Counted from the first letter of the stretch, positions 8,857 to 18,362 are shown. The stretch is DNA of 64,000 nucleotides from Colwellia psychrerythraea (GCA_002163005.1 MAAF01000106.1:1-64000), one strand, 5' to 3'. Numbers and translations are program-made. The notes: generated by a model not told the origin, from the letters alone.

Positions 8857-10392
8857 TTATCCATTAAAAGCTTGGCCTAAAGCCCCAAGGGCGTTTGCTC
8901 TTGTTTTAATGTTTATGGTCTCGCTTTCTACGGTATTGGCTTGATGAAGATTGTTTTGAGAAGCATCACTGATGTTAATAATATTGCGGCTGATTTCTTG
9001 AGATACCATACTTTGCTCTTCTGATGCGGTTGATATTTGAATAGTTAAGTCAGAAATGTCAGTAATTGACGAATAAACCTTATCAACAACATTATGAGCT
9101 TCTATTGCTTTTTCAACACAACTATCAGCAGACTCTTTACCTTTAGTCATGGTTTGCACCCAAGACAATAAGGTATTTTGCATTTCTGATATTGAGGTCT
9201 GTATTTGCTCTGTTGCTGCATGGGTTCTACTTGATAATGCCCTAACTTCATCGGCTACAACTGAAAAGCCGCGGCCATGCTCTCCAGCTCTCGCAGCTTC
9301 AATTGCGGCATTCAGTGCTAATAAATTTGTTTGGTCTGCAATACCTTGAATTTCATGCATGATGCTACCAACTTTTTCTACCTCACTAGCGAGCTCTGTT
9401 GCTGAAGATGCTGAGTTAGCCACTTCTTGCGCTAATAGATTCACTTTTTCCATGGTTAGGTGCATAGCTTTTGTTGCGATTTCACAATCTGAATGTGCTT
9501 GACTAACTTTTTGTGAGGTGAAAGTTGTGTTTTGCGCAACCTCGTCGATAGTGGCAACCATTTCTTCAACGGCAGTTGATACTTGGTGTAATTCAGATGT
9601 TTCTTGTTCAGCACCCTCTTTGGCTATTCGAGCTGCTTGTTCTAGATTGCTGGCACCAGAACTGAGTAAGTTACTACTATCAATAATGCGGCCTAAAATT
9701 GTTTTTATTTTACCTTCAGCAACTTTTAAATGAAAATCTGCTATGCCTTGGGGTTTACTGCCGCAATAAATTAAACGTGAAACACTGTCATATTCATTCG
9801 CTAGCTTTTTAAGGTATTTTGGAGTATCTATAATTTCATTTTTATAGGTTATAAAGGGTAAGAAAGGCAATAAGAACATCATGTATGGGTAATACATGGC
9901 GCCTACTAATGTGGTAATACTCCCAGCCCAGTAGGCTATATTTTTAACGGTCGAGTGTTGGTACCATTTATTTAACGACTTGCCATCTAGTAAGGCTTGA
10001 TAGGACAATATGGCATTTTTCTTGGTTTTATCGTCTAAACGTGTTCTTACTGATTGATAACCCACGAGTTTACCAAGTTCAAAAATTGGTGTCACAAAAG
10101 CATCGACCCAATAATAACGACCATCTTTACAGCGGTTTTTAACGACTCCACGCCAAGGTAGGTCTAATTTCAACTTATCCCATAAATCTTTAAATGCAGC
10201 GGCTGGCATATCAGGATGCCTGACAATGTTATGATGTTTTCCGACAAGTTCATCAATAGTAAAGCCGGCGATTCGACAGAATTCAGGATTTGCATAGGTA
10301 ATAACGCCGTTTTTATCTGTGGTAGAAATTAATTCAACACCGCTTTGAAAATTAACTTCCTCATCAATAATCGATTGCTTTATCCTTGTCAT
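8857..10392 (-). CDS. Aer-like methyl-accepting chemotaxis protein with N-terminal PAS domain
   Basis: 511 residues. A PAS domain (about 20-125) carries the Aer-type block ITYANPEFCRIAGF...NIVRHPDMP. One hydrophobic membrane hairpin follows (about 150-185), then a long coiled-coil signalling domain. That domain has the highly conserved hairpin tip QTNLLALNAAIEAARAGE and VVADEVRALS. No periplasmic sensor domain is present, so like E. coli Aer it should sense an internal signal such as redox or energy state through PAS, possibly with FAD. It passes the signal to CheW/CheA. No classical NWETF-type methylation-enzyme docking tail is seen. AAAGGA precedes the ATG. Chemotaxis partners are not in the window. 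Confidence 0.9.
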   Translation of the reverse strand: MTRIKQSIIDEEVNFQSGVELISTTDKNGVITYANPEFCRIAGFTIDELVGKHHNIVRHPDMPAAAFKDLWDKLKLDLPWRGVVKNRCKDGRYYWVDAFVTPIFELGKLVGYQSVRTRLDDKTKKNAILSYQALLDGKSLNKWYQHSTVKNIAYWAGSITTLVGAMYYPYMMFLLPFLPFITYKNEIIDTPKYLKKLANEYDSVSRLIYCGSKPQGIADFHLKVAEGKIKTILGRIIDSSNLLSSGASNLEQAARIAKEGAEQETSELHQVSTAVEEMVATIDEVAQNTTFTSQKVSQAHSDCEIATKAMHLTMEKVNLLAQEVANSASSATELASEVEKVGSIMHEIQGIADQTNLLALNAAIEAARAGEHGRGFSVVADEVRALSSRTHAATEQIQTSISEMQNTLLSWVQTMTKGKESADSCVEKAIEAHNVVDKVYSSITDISDLTIQISTASEEQSMVSQEISRNIINISDASQNNLHQANTVESETINIKTRANALGALGQAFNG

Positions 10393-10618
10393 AATTATTT
10401 CCTTTTTATAAAATAATGAAATTTACATCCGAGTTACAAAAATATATCATACTATTGATTTAAATCGACAAAAACGATAAAAACGACAATATTCGGTGGA
10501 ATATAACTGAAATTTCATTTGAGCTCAATGAAAAAAAGACTACATTGATCTAGGTTAATATTAAGGGGTAGTAGGTTGTTATAGTGGGATTGACTTATTT
10601 TTATTAAGGAAGGATCGA

Positions 10619-11224
10619 TTGGATATAAGTAAAAAGTCTCTGCTCACACCCGCAGAAGCTGCTAAGTTATTACATGTAGCACCAACGACTATTCGTCATT
10701 GGGCTCAAATTGGCCGATTACCTTTTATTACAACGCCGGGAGGGCATAGGCGTTTCGATAAAAATGACATCTTATCTCTAATGTCTCAACCTAAAACAAA
10801 TGTAAAAAACAGCTTCTCTATTTTGATCATTGAAGATGATAAAGAGTTTGCAGACATGCTTATTCAGTTTTTAGATAACCTTTTTCCACACGCTAAAATG
10901 AAAATAGCTTACAATCCTTTTGATGCGGGTGATTTACTGCATACTTTTAAGCCTGATGTGGTAATGCTAGATTTAATGATGGTAGGGATGAATGGATTTT
11001 CTATTTGTCATCGCATTAAAAGTACGCCAGCAACAGCAGATATTATAGTTATTGCAATGACTGGTTCTTTAACGGGTGATAATGCAAACAAGATAGTTGA
11101 GCTAGGGAGTGAAAACTGCTTTGATCATAAAATTGAAAAAACCTACAGATTAGCTGATATCAAAAACTTCATTATTGAAGCCGTTAAGATGAAGTCTAAT
11201 CAAAATATTTATAAATACTGCTAA
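10619..11224 (+). CDS. MerR-type HTH fused to a response-regulator receiver domain
   Basis: 201 residues. Residues about 7-57 form an excisionase/MerR-like helix-turn-helix (LTPAEAAKLLHVAPTTIRHW and GGHRRFDKNDI). A receiver domain follows (about 66-190) with the acidic pocket EDD, the phospho-acceptor Asp in VMLDLMM, the Thr in AMTGS, and a Lys followed by Ile instead of the usual Lys-Pro. The DNA-binding part is N-terminal, the reverse of most response regulators. The start is TTG, supported by AAGGAAGG eight bases upstream. It is divergent from the Aer-like receptor, and no histidine kinase lies next to it. Confidence 0.85.
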   Translation: MDISKKSLLTPAEAAKLLHVAPTTIRHWAQIGRLPFITTPGGHRRFDKNDILSLMSQPKTNVKNSFSILIIEDDKEFADMLIQFLDNLFPHAKMKIAYNPFDAGDLLHTFKPDVVMLDLMMVGMNGFSICHRIKSTPATADIIVIAMTGSLTGDNANKIVELGSENCFDHKIEKTYRLADIKNFIIEAVKMKSNQNIYKYC

Positions 11225-11355
11225 CAGCCAAATAGCTTCACGCCAGCGAGACTTCGCTCAGTAATCTAGTGCTGCCTCTTTTAGTCGTGTCAACCAAAGA
11301 TAAGTCATTACAAACTTTGGTACAATAGTGGTACTTTTAAGTGAAGAGTTTCCTC

Positions 11356-11391
11356 ATAAAGTATCGCCGTGAAGCGAGATCGATACTTTAT
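11356..11391. repeat. 11-bp perfect inverted repeat, 14-base spacer
   Basis: ATAAAGTATCG and CGATACTTTAT flank CCGTGAAGCGAGAT, about 80 bases upstream of the orphan gene at 11472. It could be a transcription-factor site, a 5' leader hairpin, or a remnant element. Confidence 0.5.
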
Positions 11392-11471
11392 AGCGGTCTG
11401 GTTTCGCTTAAACAATGATATTGTCCGCCAAGTTAATGATGAGCGAATGAACATATATGAGAACGTAGCGA

Positions 11472-11945
11472 TTGTCTAAATTGAGCCCCAAGTTACATGT
11501 TATCAGCGAATTACATGATATTAATGAGCAAATCATCCCTTTAAAAGCACTAGCAGATAGAGAGCGTGCGTCTATTTACGGTTTAACAGGCATGGTTTAT
11601 ACCCCACATATAGATGACTATATGCAGGCCAGTATAAAGAAAGCTGGGATACTTGCTTGTTTAAAAAAACAAGGGTTAATGGCGCTGTCTGAGGTAGAGG
11701 TAATTAGCTCAGCATTAGATTTCTTGCATAAAAGAGCCAAAAATAATGCTGTTGTTGAGTATGATGGCAATGCTTATCAACGCCGATTCTCTCCGCTAAA
11801 ATTAAGTAAATCAGGAAAAGTTGTTCGAACATGGGCAAAATACTGGCTGTTACAGTCAGCGAGTGGAAGAGTTGATCCCAAGTGGGAGTCTCAGGTACGA
11901 GAGATTTGGCCAACTTATTTTTTAATCAGAACGGTAGATATTTAA
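11472..11945 (+). CDS. hypothetical protein
   Basis: 157 residues, start TTG in the track, with no strong ribosome site, so the true start is uncertain. The composition (ordered mixture of helices, WAKYWLLQSA, IWPTYFLIRTVDI end) looks like a real soluble protein. I do not recognise a family. It stands alone between the HTH-REC gene and a LysR gene, preceded by the 11-bp inverted repeat. Confidence 0.5.
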   Translation: MSKLSPKLHVISELHDINEQIIPLKALADRERASIYGLTGMVYTPHIDDYMQASIKKAGILACLKKQGLMALSEVEVISSALDFLHKRAKNNAVVEYDGNAYQRRFSPLKLSKSGKVVRTWAKYWLLQSASGRVDPKWESQVREIWPTYFLIRTVDI

Positions 11946-12045
11946 CTTAATAAGATAGCGATAATTATTTTAGGCGGAGTTAATGCTAAAAGCAAATGGA
12001 CTAATAAAGTAGTCCTTTTGTTATAAAACACTATTTATCAACGTA

Positions 12046-12921
12046 TTATTTACCAAAGTACTGCTGAGTAAACTCCAGGAAGGTTGATATTCTTTTTGAC
12101 TGATGAATTCGTTGAGGGTGTATGATATAAATCATCGAACCACTTGGCATTTGCTCTTCAAATATTGTCTGGAGCTTGCCTGACTTGACCTCTTTATCGA
12201 CTAAATACTTTGGCACTCTAATAATGCCTTTACCCGCTAAAGCGAGTCTTTTTAGCATATTATTATCATTAACTTCTAACCAACCCTGTGTTGGTACCGC
12301 TTCTTGTTGAAATTGCCAGCTAACTTGCTCTTGCCCCCTAAGGCATTCATGATTGATTAAATCAGAGGTTTTTTTTGGCGTACCTTTTTTCGTAAAATAA
12401 TCAGGAGATGCACAACAACAATGTTGATAAGACATTAAATGCTTAGCGACCATATTTTGTGGTGGCTCACTGGTTGCTCTAAACGCTAAATCAAAATCAC
12501 TTATGTTTAAATCGAATCGGGTGTAGCTACAATTAATTGAAAATTCTATGGCAGGATGTAATTGCTTAAATTTTGAAAAAACATCAAATAAAAATCGTTC
12601 AGCAAAGCCGCCAGGTGCGGTAATTTTTATTCGTCCTTCTATTGTATTACCTTCATGTTCAGCATTTCTTTCTAATTCTAATAGGTCATGACGGATCTTA
12701 CTCATCCCAGTAAGAACGCGTTCCCCTTCAGGTGTTAATCGGACACTTCTGGTTGAACGAATCAACAGCACCATCGCCATATCTTGTTCTAATCGCTTAA
12801 TTTGGCTCGAAAGGTGCCCTCGAGAAATATTTAATTTTTCAGCTGCCGCGGTAAAGCTTAATTGTTCTGCGACTTCGCTAAAGAGCATTAAACGCTCAAG
12901 TTTCTTGTGTTCTTTCATCAT
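12046..12921 (-). CDS. LysR-family transcriptional regulator
   Basis: 291 residues. The HTH (about 8-66) reads LMLFSEVAEQLSFTAAAEKL with RGHLSSQIKRLEQ, then STRSVRLTPEGE and a CrgA-type effector domain. It is divergent from the aldo/keto reductase gene with 141 bases between starts. A perfect 11-bp inverted repeat lies 19 bases upstream of the start codon, suggesting autoregulation. Confidence 0.87.
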   Translation of the reverse strand: MMKEHKKLERLMLFSEVAEQLSFTAAAEKLNISRGHLSSQIKRLEQDMAMVLLIRSTRSVRLTPEGERVLTGMSKIRHDLLELERNAEHEGNTIEGRIKITAPGGFAERFLFDVFSKFKQLHPAIEFSINCSYTRFDLNISDFDLAFRATSEPPQNMVAKHLMSYQHCCCASPDYFTKKGTPKKTSDLINHECLRGQEQVSWQFQQEAVPTQGWLEVNDNNMLKRLALAGKGIIRVPKYLVDKEVKSGKLQTIFEEQMPSGSMIYIIHPQRIHQSKRISTFLEFTQQYFGK

Positions 12922-12939
12922 TAGTTTAAATCAATTATC

Positions 12940-12969
12940 AATCATTGTTTTTTATACTAAACAATGATT
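12940..12969. promoter_or_regulatory. 11-bp inverted repeat operator candidate for the adjacent LysR protein
   Basis: AATCATTGTTT - 8 bases - AAACAATGATT, perfect arms, between the divergent lysR and aldo/keto reductase genes. Position and symmetry fit a LysR dimer site controlling both. Confidence 0.6.
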
Positions 12970-13062
12970 ATTTTTTTGTCATATTTTATTTGCTAATAAT
13001 TTAGTGAACAATACGCAAACGCGCTAGCAAAATATCGTCAACAGACTTCCATAGGAATTTAG

Positions 13063-14040
13063 ATGAATTGTAATAAATACCCGTTTTCCCACTCGATAAA
13101 AAACAATAGTTCACTTGTCTTCGGTTGTATGGGATTAGGGGGTACTTGGGATAAAAGCCCAGTTAGCGCAGCGGATATAAACAATGCTCATGAGGTTGTT
13201 GACGCTGCTATTGATTCAGGTATTAAGGTCTTTGACCATGCAGACATTTATACTTTTGGTAAAGCTGAACAAGTTTTTGGTGAAGTATTAAAAACACGTC
13301 CCGAATTGCGCGAGTTAATTACTATTCAATCAAAATGTGCCATTAGATTTGAAGATGATTTAGGGCCACAACGTTATGATTGTTCGCCTGAGTGGATTAT
13401 CAATTCGGTTGAAAACAGCCTAGCTAGGTTAAACATAGAACAATTAGATCTATTAATGCTGCATCGACCTGATCCGCTGATGGAGCCTGAATTGGTTGCC
13501 CAAGCTTTTGATGTTTTAACTGCTAGCGGAAAAGTTAAAAATTTTGGTGTCTCGAATATGCAACATCATCAAATGTCATTTTTATCCTCTGCATTATCAC
13601 AGCCTTTAGTTGTCAACCAAGTTGAGCTTAGTTTAAGCCATTTAGCTTGGTTAGAAGAAGGAGTAACCTCAGGGAACTCAGGTGAGCCTGTGACTAATTA
13701 TGCTGCGGGAACCCTTGAATATTGCCGACAAAACAATATACAGCTGCAATCATGGGGCTGCTTAAGCCAAGGTTTGTTTACCGGACATGATATTTCTCAA
13801 CAACCGCTTCATATTCAGCAAACGGCAGAGCTAATTACTAAGTTGGCCGCTGAGTATCAGGTGAGTAAAGAGGCCGTAGTATTATCGTGGTTAAAGCGTC
13901 ACCCTGCGAATATTCAACCCGTTATTGGTACCACCAATGTTGATCGTATTAGAGCGTGTGCCGAAGTTGATAACATCAAGCTAACACGAGAACATTGGTA
14001 TGCATTATGGCTTTGCGCGCGAGGCCATGCATTACCATAA
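13063..14040 (+). CDS. aldo/keto reductase, YdhF-like
   Basis: 325 residues, an (alpha/beta)8 NADPH-dependent reductase. The catalytic tetrad is visible: Asp in IKVFDHADIY with its Tyr, Lys in QSKCA, and His in DLLMLHRPDP. The C-terminal NADPH site includes QPVIGTTNVDRI. The long insertion around LVVNQVELS and the overall length match the E. coli YdhF group, whose physiological substrate is not settled. Likely controlled by the divergent LysR protein. Confidence 0.88.
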   Translation: MNCNKYPFSHSIKNNSSLVFGCMGLGGTWDKSPVSAADINNAHEVVDAAIDSGIKVFDHADIYTFGKAEQVFGEVLKTRPELRELITIQSKCAIRFEDDLGPQRYDCSPEWIINSVENSLARLNIEQLDLLMLHRPDPLMEPELVAQAFDVLTASGKVKNFGVSNMQHHQMSFLSSALSQPLVVNQVELSLSHLAWLEEGVTSGNSGEPVTNYAAGTLEYCRQNNIQLQSWGCLSQGLFTGHDISQQPLHIQQTAELITKLAAEYQVSKEAVVLSWLKRHPANIQPVIGTTNVDRIRACAEVDNIKLTREHWYALWLCARGHALP

Positions 14041-14138
14041 AATACCTTGAAGCCCTGAAAATTCAGACCAAAGAAATAATTCACCAAAGTAAGTTAATGC
14101 TACCAATCCCAATACGGTATGGCAGTATTAATTAGTCA

Positions 14139-15791
14139 TTATTGTGCAATTACATCAAAAAGTAGACAAGGGTTTTCTTCACTAGTCCATGGGAAGCCAT
14201 CACTGGCACAAATAGTATAGTAAGTACTGGAGGTAACAGAGAAGGTAATGCGACTGGACGAATTCTCGTATAAGGCGCCGTTAATGTAATAACGTAAGGC
14301 ATCACCATTTTCATCTGATGTTTCTGATAGATCAAAGGTTAGTTGAGAGTCCTCCATGATATTGATAACAATAGGTATATCTTTGTTGTCTTGGTATAGA
14401 GTTGCATCACCATCTATCATTACCACTAAACTTGGTGCTTTTTGGTTCGAGTTTAGATCTCGAATAGCGACAAAATCAGATAAGGTTTTATAATTGCCAA
14501 TAGTGTTGACATTAAGTTTTATTTTACCGTAGAGCCCACTTGATACTGAACTAAAACCACCTTCAAGCTGAACAATGTTATCATCGACAACGACCTTGAT
14601 ATTGTAATTATTATTGGCAGATGAAACGGGCAATTTTAGTTTGTTTTCTGTCGTTAAAATATCAACAAATTTATTATATTCACCAGTCCAATTATGAATA
14701 ATCCAGTGATAGGTATAACCTGCAGTGTCTGCGTGGTTGTCTTCAGTAACAGATAAATATATCTCGTCTTCTGGATGGAAACTATGGACATTAAGAGAAA
14801 CATCTAACTCTTTTTTTGTCTCTGGCATGTCACTGTAGAAATGAAATCCTGCGATACATTCGCCAGAAGTTGGACACCAACTGAGATTATATTGTCCTTC
14901 AACAGGAGGTAAGAATGTTAAAATAGTGTCTGTTTCATCAACGCCAAGAACGGACAGCATCATGGGGCGAGCGCCACCACTTTCACCTGTCCATATACTC
15001 CAAGAGTTTCCACCACTAAGATTCGAAGCATCGACACGAACACAATTTCCTTCAGCAATATGGGGTAAAGGTTGACCCACTTCGTTGGATAATAGATTGA
15101 TAACCGTTCGATCATCACAAACGGATGAATTTGAACGACCAGAGATGGTGAAGCTCAAATCATAAGTAGTATTTTCTTTTTCGCCTAAAAGCGTTACTTG
15201 GATTGTTTCTTGAGTTGTCTCTCCTTCCTGCAAGTAATCAAAGGCATTCATTGCTTGATAAGTTAACTTTTTTAGGTCAGAGCTTACTATTACACGGCCT
15301 TTAGTCGGTTGCTTAACTACTGAATACCGAGCATCAAGATCTGTGCTTAACTCGTGAGCAAATTTAGTCAGGTTACTATGAGTAGTCACTGAGAAAGTCT
15401 CACTAACATCTCCGATTGTGAGCATTACGTCACTAGATGTTGAATAGCTTGCTGAGGAAAGGAGTCTCACTGTAACTGATTGTTGATTGTTAACTGTGCT
15501 TGTGGCATCTGAAAAAGCACCACCATCGATAGAATATTCCCCACCACTTACGCTAATGGGACTTGATGAGTTGATACCCGTAATATTAACCGAATTAGAT
15601 GTGATTAAAGTTGTTAATGCTTGCTCTGTTTTACGTTCAAAACTGAAGGTTTCAGGTGATGTATCAATCGGTGCGGGCGTCTCACTTTTTGGTACTTCGG
15701 TACTACTACTACCGCCACAACCTGCAAGGGTAACTAGAGCTATAAGTAAAATAATTTTTACTTTCCATCTATTCGTCTGAAATCCATTCAT
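14139..15791 (-). CDS. large predicted lipoprotein with Ig-like repeats
   Basis: 550 residues. The N-terminus is a lipoprotein signal (ILLIALVTLAGCGG), with Cys lipidation expected. A Ser/Thr/Pro linker and several beta-rich segments resembling bacterial Ig or cadherin-like domains follow (for example SVSGGEYSIDGGAF and LTYQAMNAFDYLQEGE). Paired cysteines near CVRVDAS, SWCPTSGECIAG and the C-terminal CASDGFPW...CLLFD suggest disulphides. It is probably outer-membrane or surface associated. No enzymatic motif is visible and the gene is monocistronic. Confidence 0.75.
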   Translation of the reverse strand: MNGFQTNRWKVKIILLIALVTLAGCGGSSSTEVPKSETPAPIDTSPETFSFERKTEQALTTLITSNSVNITGINSSSPISVSGGEYSIDGGAFSDATSTVNNQQSVTVRLLSSASYSTSSDVMLTIGDVSETFSVTTHSNLTKFAHELSTDLDARYSVVKQPTKGRVIVSSDLKKLTYQAMNAFDYLQEGETTQETIQVTLLGEKENTTYDLSFTISGRSNSSVCDDRTVINLLSNEVGQPLPHIAEGNCVRVDASNLSGGNSWSIWTGESGGARPMMLSVLGVDETDTILTFLPPVEGQYNLSWCPTSGECIAGFHFYSDMPETKKELDVSLNVHSFHPEDEIYLSVTEDNHADTAGYTYHWIIHNWTGEYNKFVDILTTENKLKLPVSSANNNYNIKVVVDDNIVQLEGGFSSVSSGLYGKIKLNVNTIGNYKTLSDFVAIRDLNSNQKAPSLVVMIDGDATLYQDNKDIPIVINIMEDSQLTFDLSETSDENGDALRYYINGALYENSSSRITFSVTSSTYYTICASDGFPWTSEENPCLLFDVIAQ

Positions 15792-16217
15792 AGTAAAACC
15801 TTAAATTAAATGAGTCAGTAAAATACAATGATTACGTTAAATTGTAAGCTGCGGAAGTGTAACTAAATGTAGCTATTGCTATGTTTTAAGCTTAGATTTA
15901 CCATGATAGACAAGTGAATAATATATTCTAGATAGAAAATTTAGTGATTATTTTCAATGCCATGAAAAATAGTTGGGAATCATTTTTCTTATAAAGAATA
16001 AAGGGGTAATACCTGCTGTTTAATAAATACTTCCGTGCTTTTTATCGTTTAATCTAACGCTTAGCTTAAAGCCACTGTTGCGATATTGCTGTGGCTCTGC
16101 CATCAATGCTTTATTGTTTGGATTTATGGATAAATTAATCCTTTCATATGAAACGAAATAAAAATCAGTTAATCAGGTCTTATTGGCACTTATATTTCTA
16201 ATGCGTTCAATATTCTT
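15792..16217. other. intergenic region, no gene seen
   Basis: About 425 bases between the divergent lipoprotein and DUF417 genes. Apart from a 12-base palindrome TTTCATATGAAA at 16142-16153, I see no feature. Confidence 0.5.
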
Positions 16218-17045
16218 ATGAAACCTTTACACCTTAACCTTTCTTTACTTTTAATTGGAATTTCTACAGCACTTTTGGGTTTTAGTTTATTGCTTTTGGG
16301 TCCTCATAAGCAAATAACGGTGGCGACTGACTTTTATTTTATCTCGGATGTATTACCCGCCAACGTATTTAATTTAATTGCCGCTTTTGCTTTTATTTCT
16401 AGTGCGGTATTGGCTTTTTTATCTATAAAGCAACATAACTTTCGGTCAGTCTTAGGATATTTGCTGATCGCGATAAGCATAGTGCCGTTAGGTTCTTTGT
16501 TAAGTGACTCTATGTGGATAGCCTCTATGGGGGGATTTCCTGTTATTGGCTCTGGCCAAGGGGTTATTAAATATTTCGCCTTATCATCGATAGGAATATT
16601 GCTAATAAAACGCACGTTTTCTCCGCAGGTCACAGCCTGGATTAGCATCCTGCCAGTGTTACTAGTTTTGCTGTGGATTGGCGGTATGAAATTCACTTTA
16701 CTCGAAGCACAAGGTATAGAAGGGTTAGTAAAAAGCTCTCCTTTTATGGGCTGGTTGTATAATTTTTTCAGTATACAAACCACGTCAAATATTATTGGTG
16801 TGTATGACTTAATTGCGGTGGTTGTGTTAATTTTAGCAATGTTTTATCCCAAACTAACTGTTCCAGCAATATTGATGTCGGGTATGGTTTTTGTCGTAAC
16901 GCAGACCTTCCTGATAAGTTTCTCTGGTTCATTATCAAGTGAGACATTACTATCAATAACGGGGCATTTTCTTATTAAAGATTTATGGTTTTTGGTATGC
17001 TTGTTTTTCTATTATTCAGCAGTAAAGTTACCACCAAAAGCATAA
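16218..17045 (+). CDS. DUF417 (YkgB/RclC-like) membrane protein with N-terminal extension
   Basis: 275 residues and about eight hydrophobic helices. From about residue 110 on it matches the DUF417 family: KRTFSPQVTAWISILPVLLVLLWIGGMKFT, EAQGIEGLVKSSP and FSIQTTSNIIGVYDL. Family members such as E. coli RclC are connected with reactive chlorine stress. The first ~105 residues are extra membrane helices not found in the usual ~190-residue proteins. It is followed after 19 bases by a MOSC protein gene on the same strand, so the two probably share an mRNA. Confidence 0.75.
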   Translation: MKPLHLNLSLLLIGISTALLGFSLLLLGPHKQITVATDFYFISDVLPANVFNLIAAFAFISSAVLAFLSIKQHNFRSVLGYLLIAISIVPLGSLLSDSMWIASMGGFPVIGSGQGVIKYFALSSIGILLIKRTFSPQVTAWISILPVLLVLLWIGGMKFTLLEAQGIEGLVKSSPFMGWLYNFFSIQTTSNIIGVYDLIAVVVLILAMFYPKLTVPAILMSGMVFVVTQTFLISFSGSLSSETLLSITGHFLIKDLWFLVCLFFYYSAVKLPPKA

Positions 17046-17064
17046 TTTAACCAAGGGTTAGCGC

Positions 17065-17748
17065 ATGAAAATTAAACACTATCTAACGAATATTTACTGC
17101 GGAAAAGTGGCGGAGCGTTACGGTATTGAAACCGCGATAGACAAGCAACCGATAAACACTAGCTTGTATTTATCATTCGGTGGATTAGCAGGTGATGAGT
17201 GCGCTGACAAACTTCACCATGGTGGACTTGAGCGTGCGTTACATCAATATCCAGCTGAGCATTATGCCTATTGGCAAGAGAAATATAATACAGATAATGC
17301 TTGGCAAGCTGCCGGTATGGGCGAAAATATTAGCTCAATAGGTATGACAGAACAGACTGTATATTTGGGCGACCGCTACCAATGGGGAGAAGCGATTATC
17401 GAAGTGAGTCAGCCTCGTTCTCCTTGTTTTAAACTAAATAAACGTTGGGGCATTGAAAACTTATCGGTCGATATGCAGGATGTTAGTCGCAGTGGTTGGT
17501 TATATCGCGTTATTCAACCGGGAATGGTCAGTGTGAATGAACCACTTGAGTTAATTGACAGAGTTGCCAATGCAATGACAATTACTGCGGTGTGTGAGAC
17601 ATTTTTTGGTGACCCACTCAATAATGAAAAGCTGTTGGTATTAAAAAAACAAAGCAGATTATCTGATAGTTGGATGGAAAAAATTGTACGACGTTTAGCA
17701 AGCAACGAAGTAGAAAACTGGAATTTTAGATTGTTAGACCATGCTTAA
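17065..17748 (+). CDS. YiiM-like MOSC domain protein
   Basis: 227 residues with the MOSC fold of the YiiM type: GLAGDECADKLHHGG near residue 37-51, MGENIS, and the conserved molybdenum-ligand cysteine in RSPCFKL. YiiM-like proteins reduce N-hydroxylated bases using molybdenum cofactor in E. coli. AAGGG stands before the ATG. It is co-directional with the DUF417 gene and overlaps the 3' end of the convergent marR gene by four bases. Confidence 0.85.
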   Translation: MKIKHYLTNIYCGKVAERYGIETAIDKQPINTSLYLSFGGLAGDECADKLHHGGLERALHQYPAEHYAYWQEKYNTDNAWQAAGMGENISSIGMTEQTVYLGDRYQWGEAIIEVSQPRSPCFKLNKRWGIENLSVDMQDVSRSGWLYRVIQPGMVSVNEPLELIDRVANAMTITAVCETFFGDPLNNEKLLVLKKQSRLSDSWMEKIVRRLASNEVENWNFRLLDHA

Positions 17749-18299
17749 ACGACATACTCTCGGCAGATAAGCATTATGTCATCGCTGCTTAAGGCTTCTT
17801 TAGTTAAATCACATAAAATTCCATCACTAGTCTTACGGTTAAATTTACAATGTTGGCAGACCCCAAAGGCAGTTCGACCAGTAGCATGTTGATAGCTACT
17901 CAACACTTTTTTAAGTAATCTTTTGGTCTCAAACTCTTCATCAACAGACAAACTGGTTATAGCATCGGTAAACTTTTGCGGTGGGCAGGTTTTCATCAAA
18001 AATTCGAGACCTGCCTCAGTCACTTTTAAATGGGTAATACGCTTATCTTTTTTGTCTTTTACTTTCGCAATTAAGGTTTTGCTTTCCAGAATTTTTAACG
18101 ATTGTGATACTGTACCTTTAGTTAATCCTAAAAATTCAGTTACCGCCAAGGTGGTATCTGAATAACGATTACAAGTCGATAGATAATACAAAGCCTCTTG
18201 CTGTATAGGTTGTAACCCTAAGCTTTGCCCTTCAAGTCGAGTTTCTTGCCGTAATAAATTGGCTAAACGCTCAATTAAATTAAATAGTTCATCATTCAT
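17745..18299 (-). CDS. MarR-family regulator with C-terminal Cys-rich segment
   Basis: 184 residues. The winged helix (about 25-115) shows TKGTVSQSLKILESKTLIAKVKDKKDKR, the MarR recognition helix and wing. The last 40 residues hold five cysteines (FGVCQHCKFN, GILCDLTKEA and IMLICREYVV), unusual for MarR and suggestive of a metal or redox sensor. Two copies of a palindromic motif (AGTATCGAGTCGAAACT type) lie immediately upstream, fitting autoregulation and control of the divergent secreted protein gene at 18454. Confidence 0.82.
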   Translation of the reverse strand: MNDELFNLIERLANLLRQETRLEGQSLGLQPIQQEALYYLSTCNRYSDTTLAVTEFLGLTKGTVSQSLKILESKTLIAKVKDKKDKRITHLKVTEAGLEFLMKTCPPQKFTDAITSLSVDEEFETKRLLKKVLSSYQHATGRTAFGVCQHCKFNRKTSDGILCDLTKEALSSDDIMLICREYVV

Positions 18300-18306
18300 C
18301 CTTTAA

Positions 18307-18323
18307 TAGTATCGAGTCAAAAC
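18307..18323. promoter_or_regulatory. MarR operator candidate, copy 1
   Basis: TAGTATCGAGTCAAAAC, 8 bases upstream of the marR start. 16 of 17 bases match the copy at 18363, which lies 56 bases away in the same orientation. Confidence 0.6.
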
Positions 18324-18362
18324 ATAATTGACAAGTAGAGTTTTATTATGCTTAAATGTATT

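Noticed and set aside
8470-8880. ORFs at 8470-8652 (minus) and 8539-8880 (plus)
   Set aside because: No recognisable domain, poor ribosome sites, and overlap with each other and with the chemoreceptor end.
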